This document shows positions 34,379-45,926 of a stretch of DNA of 64,000 nt, in pieces; within the stretch, counting starts at the first letter, position 1, and the number at the start of each line of letters is the position of its first letter. This DNA is from Halovulum marinum (GTDB lineage: Bacteria; Pseudomonadota; Alphaproteobacteria; Rhodobacterales; Rhodobacteraceae), in contig NZ_WIND01000001.1 of NCBI RefSeq assembly GCF_009697225.1, positions 372,001 to 436,000 of the forward strand, given 5' to 3'. The notes beneath the pieces were generated by a model. The model was given only the letters and a program-made list of their open reading frames with translations, was not told the DNA's origin and ran no database searches. The position numbers and the translations under genes are program-made.

Positions 34379-36055
34379 TCAAAACAACCCCTCGATCTGG
34401 CCGGCGTCGTTGAAGCGGATCTGCTCCGCCGAGGGTACCCGCGGCAGGCCGGGCATGGTCATGATCTCGCCGCAGATCACCACCACGAAACCCGCGCCCG
34501 CCGACAGCCGCACCTCGCGCACCGGCACCGAGTGCCCGGTCGGCGCGCCGCGCAGGTTGGGATCGGTCGAGAACGAGTACTGCGTCTTCGCCATGCACAC
34601 CGGCAGATGGCCGTAGCCGGCGTTTTCCCAGGCGTGCAGCTGGTCGCGGATCCGCTTGTCGGCCAGCACCTCGTCGGCGCGGTAGATCCGCTTGGCGATG
34701 GTCTCGATCTTGTGGAACAGGCTCATCTCGTCCGGGTACAGCGGCGCGAACTGCGCCATGCCGCTGTCGGCCAGCTGCGCCACCCGGCGCGACAGGTCGG
34801 CGATGCCGGCGCTGCCCTCGGCCCAGTGCCGGCAGACGATCGCCTCCGAGCCCTGCCGGTCGACATAGGCCATCACCTCGTCGATCTCGGCCTCGGTGTC
34901 GGTGACGAAGTGGTTGATGGCGACCACCGCGGGCACCCCGAACGAGCGGATGTTGGCGATGTGCCGGCCCAGGTTCTCGCAGCCCTTGTGGACCGCGGCG
35001 ACGTTCTCTGCGCCCAGGTCCTCCTTCTTCACGCCGCCGTTCATCTTCATCGCGCGCACGGTGGCGACGATGACCACCGCATCGGGGGCCAGATCCGCCA
35101 TCCGGCACTTGATGTCCATGAACTTCTCGGCGCCCAGATCGGCGCCGAAGCCGGCCTCGGTCACCACATAGTCGGCCAGCTTCAGCGCGGTCTTGGTGGC
35201 GATCACGCTGTTGCAGCCGTGGGCGATGTTGGCGAACGGGCCGCCGTGCACGAAGGCCGGGTTGTTCTCCAGCGTCTGCACCAGGTTCGGCTGCATCGCC
35301 TGCGCCAGCAGCACGGTCATCGCGCCGTCGGCCTTCAGGTCGCGCGCCGAGACCGGCTCGCGCTCGCGCGTATAGGCGACGATGATCCGGCCCAGCCGCT
35401 CCTGCAGGTCCCTGATGTCGGTCGCCAGGCACAGGATCGCCATCACCTCCGAGGCGACGGTGATGTCGAATCCGCCCTGCCCCGGGAAGCCGTTGGCGAC
35501 ACCGCCCAGGCTGGTGACGATCTCGCGCAGGGCGCGGTCGTTCATGTCCATCACCCGCCGCCAGACGATGCGGCGCTGGTCGATGCCCAGCTCGTTGCCC
35601 CAGTAGATGTGGTTGTCGATCATCGCCGACAGCAGGTTGTGGGCGCTGGTGATGGCGTGGAAATCGCCGGTGAAGTGCAGGTTCATGTCCTCCATCGGCA
35701 CCACCTGCGCCAGCCCCCCGCCGGCGGCGCCGCCCTTCATGCCGAAGCACGGACCCAGGCTGGCCTCGCGGATGCAGATCGCGGCGTTCTTGCCGATCGC
35801 GTTCAGCCCGTCGCCCAGCCCGACCGTGGTCGTGGTCTTGCCCTCGCCCGCCGGGGTCGGGTTGATCGCGGTGACCAGGATCAGCTTGCCGTCGGGCCGG
35901 TCCTTCTGCGCGGCGATGAACTCGGCCGAGACCTTGGCCTTGTCATGGCCGAAGGGCAGCAGTTCGGTCTCGGGGATGCCCAGACGGGCGCCGATCTCCT
36001 GGATCGGTTTCTTTTTGGCTTCGCGGGCGATCTCGATGTCGGTCTTGTAGGCCAT
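34379..36055 (-). CDS. fhs: Formate-tetrahydrofolate ligase
   Basis: A 558-residue ATP-dependent ligase that charges tetrahydrofolate with formate. It shows the P-loop [16 protein letters not shown] near residue 65, [19 protein letters not shown] near 100, and the C-terminal [16 protein letters not shown] block. The start at 36055 begins [18 protein letters not shown] as in relatives; upstream in-frame sequence to 36184 is not conserved in type. It heads a minus-strand run with the sulfotransferase and folD. Confidence 0.97.
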   Translation of the reverse strand: MAYKTDIEIAREAKKKPIQEIGARLGIPETELLPFGHDKAKVSAEFIAAQKDRPDGKLILVTAINPTPAGEGKTTTTVGLGDGLNAIGKNAAICIREASLGPCFGMKGGAAGGGLAQVVPMEDMNLHFTGDFHAITSAHNLLSAMIDNHIYWGNELGIDQRRIVWRRVMDMNDRALREIVTSLGGVANGFPGQGGFDITVASEVMAILCLATDIRDLQERLGRIIVAYTREREPVSARDLKADGAMTVLLAQAMQPNLVQTLENNPAFVHGGPFANIAHGCNSVIATKTALKLADYVVTEAGFGADLGAEKFMDIKCRMADLAPDAVVIVATVRAMKMNGGVKKEDLGAENVAAVHKGCENLGRHIANIRSFGVPAVVAINHFVTDTEAEIDEVMAYVDRQGSEAIVCRHWAEGSAGIADLSRRVAQLADSGMAQFAPLYPDEMSLFHKIETIAKRIYRADEVLADKRIRDQLHAWENAGYGHLPVCMAKTQYSFSTDPNLRGAPTGHSVPVREVRLSAGAGFVVVICGEIMTMPGLPRVPSAEQIRFNDAGQIEGLF

Positions 36056-36247
36056 GAAGTGGCGGGCTCCCTGTGTCCGGCGGCGCGTCCTCGGGCCATA
36101 AAGCGGCAAGCGGGGGCCGGGCGGTAGCGGGATAACGACCCAACGGCCGGCGAAATCGACGATCGCGGGCGCTTCGGGTTTCACAACGGAAACCCGCGGC
36201 CGTCTGCGGCACCAGATGGCACCATGCGATGCGTGCCGGGAAACGCG

Positions 36248-36275
36248 AAACCCCGGGCCTTGCGGGGCCCGGGGC
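36248..36275 (-). terminator. Intrinsic terminator after ftsH
   Basis: CCCCGGGCC at 36251-36259 pairs with GGCCCGGGG at 36266-36274 around a 6-base loop. Read on the minus strand the stem is followed by TTTCGCGTTT. It lies 30 bases after the ftsH stop and separates ftsH from fhs. Confidence 0.8.
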
Positions 36276-36304
36276 TGCGGTGGGATCGTGCCGGCGCGGC
36301 CGGT

Positions 36305-38227
<1,923 letters not shown>

Positions 38228-38285
38228 GAGGGCTTCTCCCGCTCGGATCGGGCGCTGCGCGCCCTGTTCCCGTCTGCGTTACCAC

Positions 38286-38311
38286 ATAAGGGGTGTCGCA
38301 AAGGTTTCAAC
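38286..38311 (-). promoter_or_regulatory. Sigma-32 (RpoH) type promoter for ftsH
   Basis: On the minus strand GTTGAAA (38311-38305) is followed after 11 bases by CCCCTTAT (38293-38286). The heat-shock consensus is CTTGAAA-N11-16-CCCCATNT, so both boxes match in 6 of 7 and 6 or 7 of 8 positions with an allowed spacer. It gives a leader of roughly 50 bases. The -35 box overlaps the last codons of tilS. FtsH is a classical heat-shock gene. Confidence 0.7.
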
Positions 38312-39557
38312 TTGGACCAAGTGCCGCAAGGAACCGGCCAGGCTCCGTCAAAAGCCAAGCATGACAGGGTTCCCGGGGCAATGCAAAGGGTGCGGCAATC
38401 AGCGCGCCGCGCCTGCGGAACGCCGGCAGCGCGGCCAGCGCCAGCCGCGGGTGGCCGGTCGCACGCCAGTCCGGCAGCTCGGCCAGCCCCGCTTCGCCCA
38501 GCGCCGCGACGGTCACCCCCGGCTCCGCCGGCCCGGTGCCCCAGCGGCCGTCCCAGACCTGCCCCGCCGGCACCGCGGGGCCGGTGCGTTCCGCCTCGCG
38601 CAGCACGGTCACGGAGCCGCCGCCGCGCTCGACCACGCAGCCGTGCAGCGTGCGGCGCGCCGGCGCCGCGTCGGCGTCGTCCCATGCCCAGGCGTCCAGC
38701 GCCTGCAGCTGCGCCAGCCGCGGGGTGTAGTCCGCGCCCGAGACCCAGCGCAGCGCCTCGGCCAGCAGGCGCAGGCGCAACTCCGGCTCGGCGGCGCGCA
38801 GCCGGGCGCGGTCGAGCCGCAGGTATCCGGCGGCGCTGGGCTCCGCCGCACTTCGCGCCAGTTCGGCCACCGCCGCCCGCACCACCCGCGCCGCCCGGTC
38901 CAGCGCCGCGGCGGTCTCGGCGAGGCGCTCGACGCCCAGCCCCAGCCGGTCCAGCTCGGGCATGGCGGCGCGCAGCCGGGCACGGTCGAAGCGCGGATCG
39001 CGGTTGCCGGGGTCCTCGGCCCAGTCCAGCCCGCGCGCGCGCAACTCGTCGCGCAGCGCCTCGCGGCGCAGCGACAGCAACGGGCGCACCCAGGTCACGC
39101 CCGCCGCCTGCTGCACCGGCTTCATCCCGGTCAGCCCGTAAAGCCCCGAGCCGCGCGCCAGCCGCAGCAGGAAGGTCTCGGCCTGGTCGTCCCGCGTGTG
39201 CCCCAGCGCGATCAGGCCGATGCGGTGCCGTGCCGCCCAGCCGCCGATCAGCGCCCGCCGGGCGCGGCGCGCCGCGTCCTGGAGATTGCCCGAGGGGCGG
39301 TCGGTCCAAGGCAGGATGTCGTGGGCGATGCCCAGCCGCGCGGCGGCGTCCGCCGCCTGCCGCGCCTCGGCCGCGCTGTCCGGGCGCAGGCCGTGATCCA
39401 CGGTGACGGCGCGCAGCGGGCGGCCCTCGGCGCATTCGGCCAGCAGCACCATCAGCGCCAGCGAGTCGCCGCCGCCCGAAACCGCGACGCCGAGCGGGCC
39501 GCCCGGAATCGCCGCCAGCGCGGCGGCCAGCCGCCGGCCGACCGTCCCCGCCGCCAT
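38307..39557 (-). CDS. tilS: tRNA(Ile)-lysidine synthetase
   Basis: A 416-residue PP-loop ATPase that modifies the wobble cytidine of the CAU-anticodon isoleucine tRNA. The PP-loop is GVAVSGGGDSLALMVLL near residue 24, followed by AVTVDHGLRPDSAAEA and LGHTRDDQAETFLLRLARGSGLYGL (split: ALGHTRDDQAETFLL, RGSGLYGLTGM). The C-terminal half is poorly conserved as usual. It starts 5 bases after the end of ybgF and is followed by ftsH, the usual order in Rhodobacterales. Confidence 0.94.
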   Translation of the reverse strand: MAAGTVGRRLAAALAAIPGGPLGVAVSGGGDSLALMVLLAECAEGRPLRAVTVDHGLRPDSAAEARQAADAAARLGIAHDILPWTDRPSGNLQDAARRARRALIGGWAARHRIGLIALGHTRDDQAETFLLRLARGSGLYGLTGMKPVQQAAGVTWVRPLLSLRREALRDELRARGLDWAEDPGNRDPRFDRARLRAAMPELDRLGLGVERLAETAAALDRAARVVRAAVAELARSAAEPSAAGYLRLDRARLRAAEPELRLRLLAEALRWVSGADYTPRLAQLQALDAWAWDDADAAPARRTLHGCVVERGGGSVTVLREAERTGPAVPAGQVWDGRWGTGPAEPGVTVAALGEAGLAELPDWRATGHPRLALAALPAFRRRGALIAAPFALPREPCHAWLLTEPGRFLAALGPS

Positions 39558-39561
39558 CGGC

Positions 39562-40689
39562 TCAGCCGCAGCTGAGCGCGCGCCGCTCGCTGCCTGCCTT
39601 TTGCAGCAGGTCGGGCGCGGCGCCGGGGAACCGGATGCCGACCTCGGACAGGGTCAGGCAGGCTTCCTCGACCCGGCCGATCCGCCCCAGCGCGACGCCC
39701 AGACGGTACAGCGCCTCGGGCGCCTTCGCCCCTTCGGGCGAGCCGGAGAAACTGTCCAGGTAGCTGCGCGCCGCGTTGCTCCAGTCGCCCTGCGCCGCCA
39801 GCGCCTCGCCGCGCCAGAACGCGGCCTCGCCGGCCAGCGGGCCGCCGGGATAGTCGGTCAGGAAGTCGCGGAAGCCCTGCGCGGCGGCGCCGAAGTCGCC
39901 GCTGCTGAACGCCGCCATCGCCGCCTCGTAGGCGTCGCGCTCGGCGATCGCCAGCTGCGGCGCGTCCGCGCCCCCCGGCAGCGCCGGCTCGGGCCCGCCC
40001 GCCTGCGGCGCGGGCTGCGGCGACACCGGCGGCAGCTCCGGCGCGGGCGCTGGCTGCGTCTCCGGCAGCGGCACGATCCCCGTCTGCGTACCCGTCTGCG
40101 TACCCGTCTGCGTGCCCGTCTGAGATCCCGTCTGAGATCCCGTCTGCGTGCCCTCCGCCGGAACGCCCTCGGACGGGCCCCCGGCCGGATCCCGGTCCGA
40201 GCGCAGCACCGGACGCACGGCGCCGGGCTCGGTGCGGGTGCCGCCGGCGGCCGCACCCGCCTCGGGGCGGTCCTCGGCGGCACGATCTTCGACCGCGGGC
40301 GCGCCCTCGCCCAGCGGCACGGTCTCGCCCAGCGTCGAGAAGTCGCCGCCCTCGAGCTCGGTCAGGCGGAACTCCAGATCGCCGATCCGGTTGGTGCCGT
40401 CGGCGACGATGCTGTCGATGCGGTACCGCAGCGCCTCGATCTGCGCGGTCAGCCGGCGCACCTCCTCCTCCAGCAGGCCGGCGCGCTCCAGCAACGGGGC
40501 GGCGTTGACCACGCCGGTGGTCGCCGGATCGGCCACCTGCAGCTCGAACCGCAACTGGCCGATCTGGTCGCGCAGGATCTGCAGTTCGGACCGGATCTCG
40601 CCCAGGGTCCGGTCGTCCGGCGCGGGTTGGGCGACAGCCGCCGCCGCCCCCAGCCAGATGGCGGAGACGGCCATCAGGATGGATCGCAT
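39562..40689 (-). CDS. ybgF: Tol-Pal system protein YbgF (CpoB)
   Basis: A 375-residue periplasmic protein: signal peptide (ILMAVSAIWLGAAAAVAQP), an N-terminal coiled coil (about 30-125: IRSELQILRDQIGQLRFEL, LLEEEVRRLTAQIEAL), a low-complexity middle with a TQTG repeat, and a C-terminal TPR domain from about 245 (AYEAAMAAFSSGDFGAAAQGF). The ATG at 40689 is preferred to a TTG at 40695 because AAGGGAG lies 8 bases ahead. CpoB links Tol-Pal constriction to cell-wall synthesis. It follows pal by about 35 bases. Confidence 0.92.
   Translation of the reverse strand: MRSILMAVSAIWLGAAAAVAQPAPDDRTLGEIRSELQILRDQIGQLRFELQVADPATTGVVNAAPLLERAGLLEEEVRRLTAQIEALRYRIDSIVADGTNRIGDLEFRLTELEGGDFSTLGETVPLGEGAPAVEDRAAEDRPEAGAAAGGTRTEPGAVRPVLRSDRDPAGGPSEGVPAEGTQTGSQTGSQTGTQTGTQTGTQTGIVPLPETQPAPAPELPPVSPQPAPQAGGPEPALPGGADAPQLAIAERDAYEAAMAAFSSGDFGAAAQGFRDFLTDYPGGPLAGEAAFWRGEALAAQGDWSNAARSYLDSFSGSPEGAKAPEALYRLGVALGRIGRVEEACLTLSEVGIRFPGAAPDLLQKAGSERRALSCG
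40079..40150. repeat. Six 12-bp tandem repeats inside ybgF
   Basis: Six copies of a 12-base unit of the form CCCGTCTGCGTA (variants ending CGTG or AGAT) span 72 bases. They encode a (T/S)-Q-T-G repeat in the linker of YbgF. Because the unit is a multiple of 3, slippage would only change linker length. Confidence 0.92.
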
Positions 40690-40723
40690 GCTCAAGCTCC
40701 CTTGCTGCTTCGGGTTCGGCGGG

Positions 40724-41266
40724 TCAGACCCCGAGCCCGCCGGTGACCACGGTCACCGCGCGCCGGTTGCGCGACCAGCACGATTCGGCCGAGCAGGTCG
40801 CGACCGGCCGCTCCTTGCCGAACGGGATCGTCGACAGCCGGTTGTCGGGAAGGCCTCGGGTCACCAGGTAGTCGCGCACCGCGCTGGCGCGGCGCGCCGA
40901 CAGGCGGAAGTTGTACTCGCGCGTGCCCTGCTCGTCGGCGTGCCCCTCGATGGTGATCGCCATCGACGGCCGCGCCAGCAGCCAGGCGGCCTGCTGGTCC
41001 AGGGTCTGCTTGGCCTCGGCGGTCAGGTCGCTCTGGTCGACGGGGAACAGCACCCTATCGCCGATGATCTGGTTGAAATAGGCCACCGAGTTCACCTCGA
41101 TCGGCCGGCCGTCCGGCCCGATCACCGTCCCCGAGGTGGCCGAGGGATCGAGCCCCATGCCGCCGGGCCCGCCGGCACCGTCCGCGAACAGCGCGTCGGG
41201 ATCCTCGCCCTGCGAACAGGCGCCCAGCGCCAGCGCCGCGAAAACAACAAATGCTGTCGGTTTCAT
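40724..41266 (-). CDS. pal: Peptidoglycan-associated lipoprotein Pal
   Basis: A 180-residue outer-membrane lipoprotein (FVVFAALALGAC, lipobox Cys near 17) with a Gly/Asp-rich linker and an OmpA-type domain: VLFPVDQSDLTAEAKQTLDQ, ITIEGHADEQGTREYNFRLS and ARRASAVRDYLV. It binds peptidoglycan and TolB. ATG at 41266 follows a GTG at 41269; AGAGGTGAAG upstream fits the ATG better. Two extra cysteines (ATCSAESCW) lie near the C-terminus. Confidence 0.96.
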   Translation of the reverse strand: MKPTAFVVFAALALGACSQGEDPDALFADGAGGPGGMGLDPSATSGTVIGPDGRPIEVNSVAYFNQIIGDRVLFPVDQSDLTAEAKQTLDQQAAWLLARPSMAITIEGHADEQGTREYNFRLSARRASAVRDYLVTRGLPDNRLSTIPFGKERPVATCSAESCWSRNRRAVTVVTGGLGV

Positions 41267-41394
41267 CACTGCTTCACCTCTGATCGTATCCTTGCACGAC
41301 GTGCGTTCCGTTCCGCGCCCTGTGTCCGCCGGGGCTTGCGGGGCGTTCTAGCATTTTTCCGGCAGGCCGCCTACTGCGCATCGCCCGGCCGCGA

Positions 41395-42732
41395 TCAGGG
41401 CAGCAGCGACGACCAGCTGGGATCCGAGGCGAAATCCGGCGTCGGCAGCCGCTTCAGGTTCCGCCCGGTGATGTCGACGGTGAAGATGCCCGGCGCGCCG
41501 CTGTCGCCCGCGGACTCGCGGAAGAACGCGATCACGCGCCCGTTCGGCGCCCAGGTCGGACCCTCGTCCAGGAAGCTGGCGGTCAGCAGCCGCTCTTCCG
41601 AACCGTCGAGCCGCATCACGCCGATGTGGAACCGGCCGCCGACCATCTTGGTGAACGCCACCAGATCGCCCCGCGGCGACCACACCGGGGTGCCGTAGCG
41701 CCCCTGCCCGAAGCTGATCCGACGCGCCTCGCCGCCGGTCGCGGGCATCACGTAGATCTGCTGGCTGCCGCCGCGGTCGCTCTCGAACACGATCTGGCTG
41801 CCGTCGGGCGAGAAGCCGGGCTCGGTCTCGATCGCCGGGGTGTCGGTCAGCCGGCTGGACGCGCCCGAGGCCAGGTCCAGCACGTAGATGTCCGAGTTGC
41901 CCGCCTCGCCGGCGGCATAGACCACGCGCCGCCCATCGCGCGAGAACCGCGGCGCCGAGGTGAAGCCCGACACGCCCTGCAGCGGCTGCTTCTGCAGCGT
42001 GCGGGTGTCCAGGACGTACACCCGCGGCGCACCGGATTCGTACGACGTATAGACGATCCGGCTGTTGTCCGGCGACCAGCGCGGCGAGAACACGATGGCG
42101 CTGTCGTCGGTCAGGTAGCGCACGTCGGCGCCGTCCTGGTCCATCACCGCCAGCCGCTTGCGCCGGTTGTCCTTCGGGCCGCTCTCGGCGACGAACACGA
42201 TCTTGCTGTCGAAATAGCCCTTCTCGCCGGTCAGCCGGGAATAGACCTGGTCGGCGACCTTGTGCGCCATCCGCCGCCAGTCATCGGCGCTGCCGACGAA
42301 CTGCTGGCCCTCGCCAAGCTCGTTGTTGGCGAACACGTCGTGCAGGCGGAACTTCACCGCGACGCGGCCGTCGCCGGTGGCCGACACCGCGCCGGTCAGC
42401 AGCGCCTGGGCGTTGATCACCGTCCAGTCGCTGTACTGCACCGGCTGGTTGAAGTTGGTGATCCGCCCGATGTGCGCCGAGGCCGGCACCTCGCGGAACA
42501 GCCCCGAGCCGGTCAGATCGCGCGCGATCACCGCGGTGATGTCGGCGGCCAGGTTGGCCGATTCCGCGGTCTCGGCGACGAACTGCGGCAGCGCGATCGG
42601 CAACGGCTCGATCACGCCCTCGGTGATCTCGATGCGCAGCGGCCCGCCGCCCGACTGCGCCTGCGCGGCGGCGGCCGAAGCGGTTGCGGCGATCAGCGTC
42701 GCCGACAGCAGGGCGATCAGGTGTCTTACCAT
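41395..42732 (-). CDS. tolB: Tol-Pal system beta-propeller protein TolB
   Basis: A 445-residue periplasmic protein with a signal peptide ([20 protein letters not shown]), an N-terminal domain ([19 protein letters not shown]) and a six-bladed propeller. Repeating blade motifs are visible: [66 protein letters not shown] and [17 protein letters not shown] at 42732 starts inside the end of tolA (7-base overlap). Confidence 0.96.
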   Translation of the reverse strand: MVRHLIALLSATLIAATASAAAAQAQSGGGPLRIEITEGVIEPLPIALPQFVAETAESANLAADITAVIARDLTGSGLFREVPASAHIGRITNFNQPVQYSDWTVINAQALLTGAVSATGDGRVAVKFRLHDVFANNELGEGQQFVGSADDWRRMAHKVADQVYSRLTGEKGYFDSKIVFVAESGPKDNRRKRLAVMDQDGADVRYLTDDSAIVFSPRWSPDNSRIVYTSYESGAPRVYVLDTRTLQKQPLQGVSGFTSAPRFSRDGRRVVYAAGEAGNSDIYVLDLASGASSRLTDTPAIETEPGFSPDGSQIVFESDRGGSQQIYVMPATGGEARRISFGQGRYGTPVWSPRGDLVAFTKMVGGRFHIGVMRLDGSEERLLTASFLDEGPTWAPNGRVIAFFRESAGDSGAPGIFTVDITGRNLKRLPTPDFASDPSWSSLLP

Positions 42733-44036
42733 CTGGACAACATCCCTTCCGGGTCGAAAGCGACCTCGAGGTTTTTCCACTGGGCGTATTTCTCGCGCGG
42801 CAGCTGATAGCCGCCGGCCTGACAGCGAAGTAGCGCGCGGCGCGCGGCTTCAAAGGCGACGCGGATCTCGGGCCGGCTGGAGCTGGTCGGCTCGATCAGC
42901 CGCGGCGCGCCGATGATGCGCCCGTCCGGGGCCAGTTCCACCGCCACCACCACGCGCAGATCCTCGGCGTTGGCCAGGCCGGCGGGCACGTTCCAGCAGC
43001 GCTGCACGGCCAGGCGCAGCGCGTCCTTCTCGCCGGCGGTCAGCGGCGGACCCTGCGGCACCTCGGCGGCCGCCGCCGGCGGGGCGCTGGCGGGGGCGCT
43101 GGACGGGGCCGACTGCGGCTGCTCCGCGGCCGCGCTGACCGCGGCGGCGACCGCCGCGGCCTCGGCCTCGGCGCGGCGGCGCTCCTCTTCGGCGGCGCGG
43201 CGGGCGCGTTCGGCCTCGGCGGCGCGGGCCTGCTCCTCGCGCGCCTGCTCGGCGGCGGCGATCTGCGTCTCGAAATTCCGCGGCCGCGCGGGCGGAGCGG
43301 TCGAACGCAGCAGCGCATTGCCCTGCTCGGCGCCGCTTTCCTGCTCGGACGGCGGCGCCGGCGCGGATTCGGGCGCCTGCGCCGGCGGCTCCGGCGGCTG
43401 CGCCGCGGCCTGCTCGATCTCGTCGGGCGAGGCTTCGGGCGTTGCGTCGCGCTGCGCCGGCGGGCTGGGCGGCGCCGGCGGGGTGAAATCGGCGATCCGC
43501 GGCGCGGCGCGCGGCGCTGGCGGTGCCGCCAGCTGCGGGCCGCGCGGCGTCTCGGTGCGGTTGTCGAGGCCGCTGTCGGCGGGCGCCGCCATCGCCGGCG
43601 GCGCGGCGTCGGGCTGCGTGTCGGATTCCGCCGGCGCATCGACATCCACCGCCACCTCGGGCTGCGCCACCTGTTCCAGCAGGGCGCTGAGATCCGCCTC
43701 GCCGTCGCGCGCCGAGGGATCCTCGATCAGATCCTGGACGGTCTCGGACGGCGCCTGGTCGGCCGCCGGCGGCGGGCCGGCGTCGGCGCTGAACTCGGGC
43801 GCGTCGATCGACGCCACCTGCGTGTCGGCGACGCGCGGCGCCGCCTCGGGCGGCGGCGGTGCGTCCTCGGGCGGCGGCGGCGCCTGGCCCTGCGCGCCCG
43901 GCGGCGCGGTGACGATCGACACCTCGGTCACGCGGGTCACGTCGCGCAGGCGGTCGGCCTGGTACGGAACGACGAACAGTCCGGCCGCGATGGCGGCCAG
44001 GTGCAGGCCGATGGATATCTTCCAGCCCGTTCGCAT
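42726..44036 (-). CDS. tolA: Cell envelope integrity protein TolA
   Basis: A 436-residue protein with one N-terminal membrane helix ([20 protein letters not shown]). A very long Pro/Ala/Glu-rich region (about 40-230) leads into an Arg/Ala/Glu helix ([19 protein letters not shown], near 265-300). The C-terminal TonB/TolA-like domain ([20 protein letters not shown]) has the conserved Cys-Trp-Asn. It bridges TolQR in the inner membrane to TolB-Pal. It starts 13 bases after tolR. Confidence 0.92.
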   Translation of the reverse strand: MRTGWKISIGLHLAAIAAGLFVVPYQADRLRDVTRVTEVSIVTAPPGAQGQAPPPPEDAPPPPEAAPRVADTQVASIDAPEFSADAGPPPAADQAPSETVQDLIEDPSARDGEADLSALLEQVAQPEVAVDVDAPAESDTQPDAAPPAMAAPADSGLDNRTETPRGPQLAAPPAPRAAPRIADFTPPAPPSPPAQRDATPEASPDEIEQAAAQPPEPPAQAPESAPAPPSEQESGAEQGNALLRSTAPPARPRNFETQIAAAEQAREEQARAAEAERARRAAEEERRRAEAEAAAVAAAVSAAAEQPQSAPSSAPASAPPAAAAEVPQGPPLTAGEKDALRLAVQRCWNVPAGLANAEDLRVVVAVELAPDGRIIGAPRLIEPTSSSRPEIRVAFEAARRALLRCQAGGYQLPREKYAQWKNLEVAFDPEGMLSRW

Positions 44037-44049
44037 CGCGGTCTCGAAA

Positions 44050-44517
44050 CTACTCCGCTTCGGTCAGCGTCGGGCCGCCGCCATCGGTCACCAGACCGAT
44101 GTTGCGGAATCCCGCCGCGTTGAGCGCGCCCATGACCTGCATCACGTCCGAATAGGACACCTGGCCGTCGGCGCGCAGAAACACTTTCCCGTCCGTGCGC
44201 TCGCCGGCGACGCTTGCCAGCAGCGTCACCAGCCGGTCCCGCGGGACCTCGGAATTCTGCACCATGATGCTGCCCTCCGCGGTCATCGCGATGGTCAGCG
44301 GCTCCTGTTCTTCCTGCTGCAGCGGCGTCGCCGCGGTCTCGGGCAGCTCGATCGGCACGCCGACCGTCAGCAGCGGCGCGGCGACCATGAAGATCACCAG
44401 CAGCACCAGCATCACGTCGACGAACGGCGTGACGTTGATCTCGGCGATGGGCCGCGCCCGCGGCCGGCCCCGGCCGCCGCCCCGCGCGCCCCGGCGCTGC
44501 ATCACTCCGGCGGCCAT
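44050..44517 (-). CDS. tolR: TolR (ExbD/TolR biopolymer transport protein)
   Basis: A 155-residue protein with a Gly/Arg-rich start, one membrane helix (VDVMLVLLVIFMVAAPLL) carrying the conserved proton-path aspartate in PFVDVMLVLL, and a periplasmic domain. It forms the proton-driven TolQR motor and begins 2 bases after tolQ. Confidence 0.95.
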   Translation of the reverse strand: MAAGVMQRRGARGGGRGRPRARPIAEINVTPFVDVMLVLLVIFMVAAPLLTVGVPIELPETAATPLQQEEQEPLTIAMTAEGSIMVQNSEVPRDRLVTLLASVAGERTDGKVFLRADGQVSYSDVMQVMGALNAAGFRNIGLVTDGGGPTLTEAE

Positions 44518-44519
44518 GC

Positions 44520-45224
44520 TCAGGCCTCCTGGGCTTCAAGCTGGCGCGACAGGATCACCGAGAACTCGTCGGCGAACGACTCGTAGCGGGCCGAGATGGC
44601 GTCGGCGTCCGACGACAGCTTGTTGTAGAAGATCACCGCCGGGATCGCCGCCAGCAGGCCCAGCGCGGTCGCCAGCAGCGCCTCGGCGATGCCGGGCGCG
44701 ACCACCGCCAGGTTGGTCGACTGCTGGATCGCGATCTCCTCGAAGGCGTACTTGATGCCCCAGACGGTGCCGAACAGGCCGACGAAGGGCGAGATCGAGC
44801 CCACCGTCGCCAGCACCCCGAGGCCGCCGTTGATCACGTCCTGCTCGCGGGCGATGGCGATGTTCATGGCGCGGTCGATCCGCGCCTGCGCCCCGGCGAT
44901 CAGCCCGCCCTGCAGATTGTGCGACTTGCGCCACTCGCGCATGCCGGCGACGAAGATCTTCTCGGGCCCGCCCTCGGGCTCTTCCTCCAGTTCCTCGAAG
45001 ACCTCGTCCAGCGGCTGGCCGGACCAGAACGCATCCTCGAACTCCAGCGCGCGCGTGCGCGCCTCGCGGAAGTTGAGGTGCTTCTGGATGATGATCGCCC
45101 ACGACCAGACCGAGGCGAGAATCAGCAGGAACATCACGATCTTCACCGTGAGCGTCGCCCGCAGGAACAGGCCAAGCAGCGAGAAATCAATCTCGCTGGC
45201 CGATGCCAGAATTTCCGTATCCAT
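44520..45224 (-). CDS. tolQ: TolQ (MotA/TolQ/ExbB proton channel)
   Basis: A 234-residue inner-membrane protein with three helices. The first is at about 15-45 (LFLRATLTVKIVMFLLILA). The second and third lie in the conserved block GVLATVGSISPFVGLFGTVWG and VAPGIAEALLATALGLLAAIPAVIFYN (read as two segments near 135-205). It assembles with TolR as the energised stator. It is the first tol gene; ybgC is upstream after a 115-base gap. Confidence 0.96.
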   Translation of the reverse strand: MDTEILASASEIDFSLLGLFLRATLTVKIVMFLLILASVWSWAIIIQKHLNFREARTRALEFEDAFWSGQPLDEVFEELEEEPEGGPEKIFVAGMREWRKSHNLQGGLIAGAQARIDRAMNIAIAREQDVINGGLGVLATVGSISPFVGLFGTVWGIKYAFEEIAIQQSTNLAVVAPGIAEALLATALGLLAAIPAVIFYNKLSSDADAISARYESFADEFSVILSRQLEAQEA

Positions 45225-45339
45225 CGCTGCTGCTCATTTTCTAGGGTCTGCCCGCGCCGGTCCCCGCCGGCTTGGGCGCACCATATCGGATTAAGCGGCG
45301 TTTGTGACCAAAATTCGCCCCGAAGTCCAGCGACCCGTG

Positions 45340-45738
45340 CTAATCCGCGTCGATCGCGGCAAGGGCTGCGCGAACCTCCGCCGGAAAGCGCGCGGCACGA
45401 CCCTCGGTCGTCATGCAGATCACCCGCGTCAGCGCGTCGACCACCGAACGCTCGCCGACGCGGATCTGCTGCGGCAGGGCCAGGGTGGCGCCGCCGATGC
45501 GGCCCAGCCGGGTGCGGACCTGCACCAGCTCGCCGAACCGCGCCGGCGCGCGGAAGGTGACCTCGACCCGGGCGACGGCGAACACCAGCCCGTGCGCGCG
45601 CATCCGCAGCTGGTCGATGCCGGCCTCGCGTACCAGGTCCGAGCGTGCGCGCTCCAGGTACTTCAGGTAATTCGCATAGTAGACGATCCCGGCCATGTCG
45701 GTGTCTTCGTAGTAGATGCGGTATTCCGAAACGTGCAT
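45340..45738 (-). CDS. ybgC: Tol-Pal associated acyl-CoA thioesterase YbgC
   Basis: A 132-residue hot-dog thioesterase. The active-site segment is YYEDTDMAGIVYYANYLKY with the catalytic aspartate; FAVARVEVTFRAPARFGEL follows. YbgC is encoded at the head of tol operons in many Proteobacteria and hydrolyses acyl-CoA thioesters. The ATG at 45738 gives the family N-terminus (MHVSEYRIYYEDTDMAG). Confidence 0.94.
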   Translation of the reverse strand: MHVSEYRIYYEDTDMAGIVYYANYLKYLERARSDLVREAGIDQLRMRAHGLVFAVARVEVTFRAPARFGELVQVRTRLGRIGGATLALPQQIRVGERSVVDALTRVICMTTEGRAARFPAEVRAALAAIDAD

Positions 45739-45926
45739 GCGCAGGTCCCTCCGATCGGCGCGTCCTGCTTGGGCATTGCCGCGCGTCGGGTCAAGCACCG
45801 CTTGCCCTCGCGCGGTGGGCCACTATGGTCGTCGAGGCGCCGCCATGGTCGTCGAGCCGCCGCCGCCCGCGCGGCCGGCGGCCGGCGGCGGCGCCAACAG
45901 GGCCGATACAGGGGCCGATATAGGGA

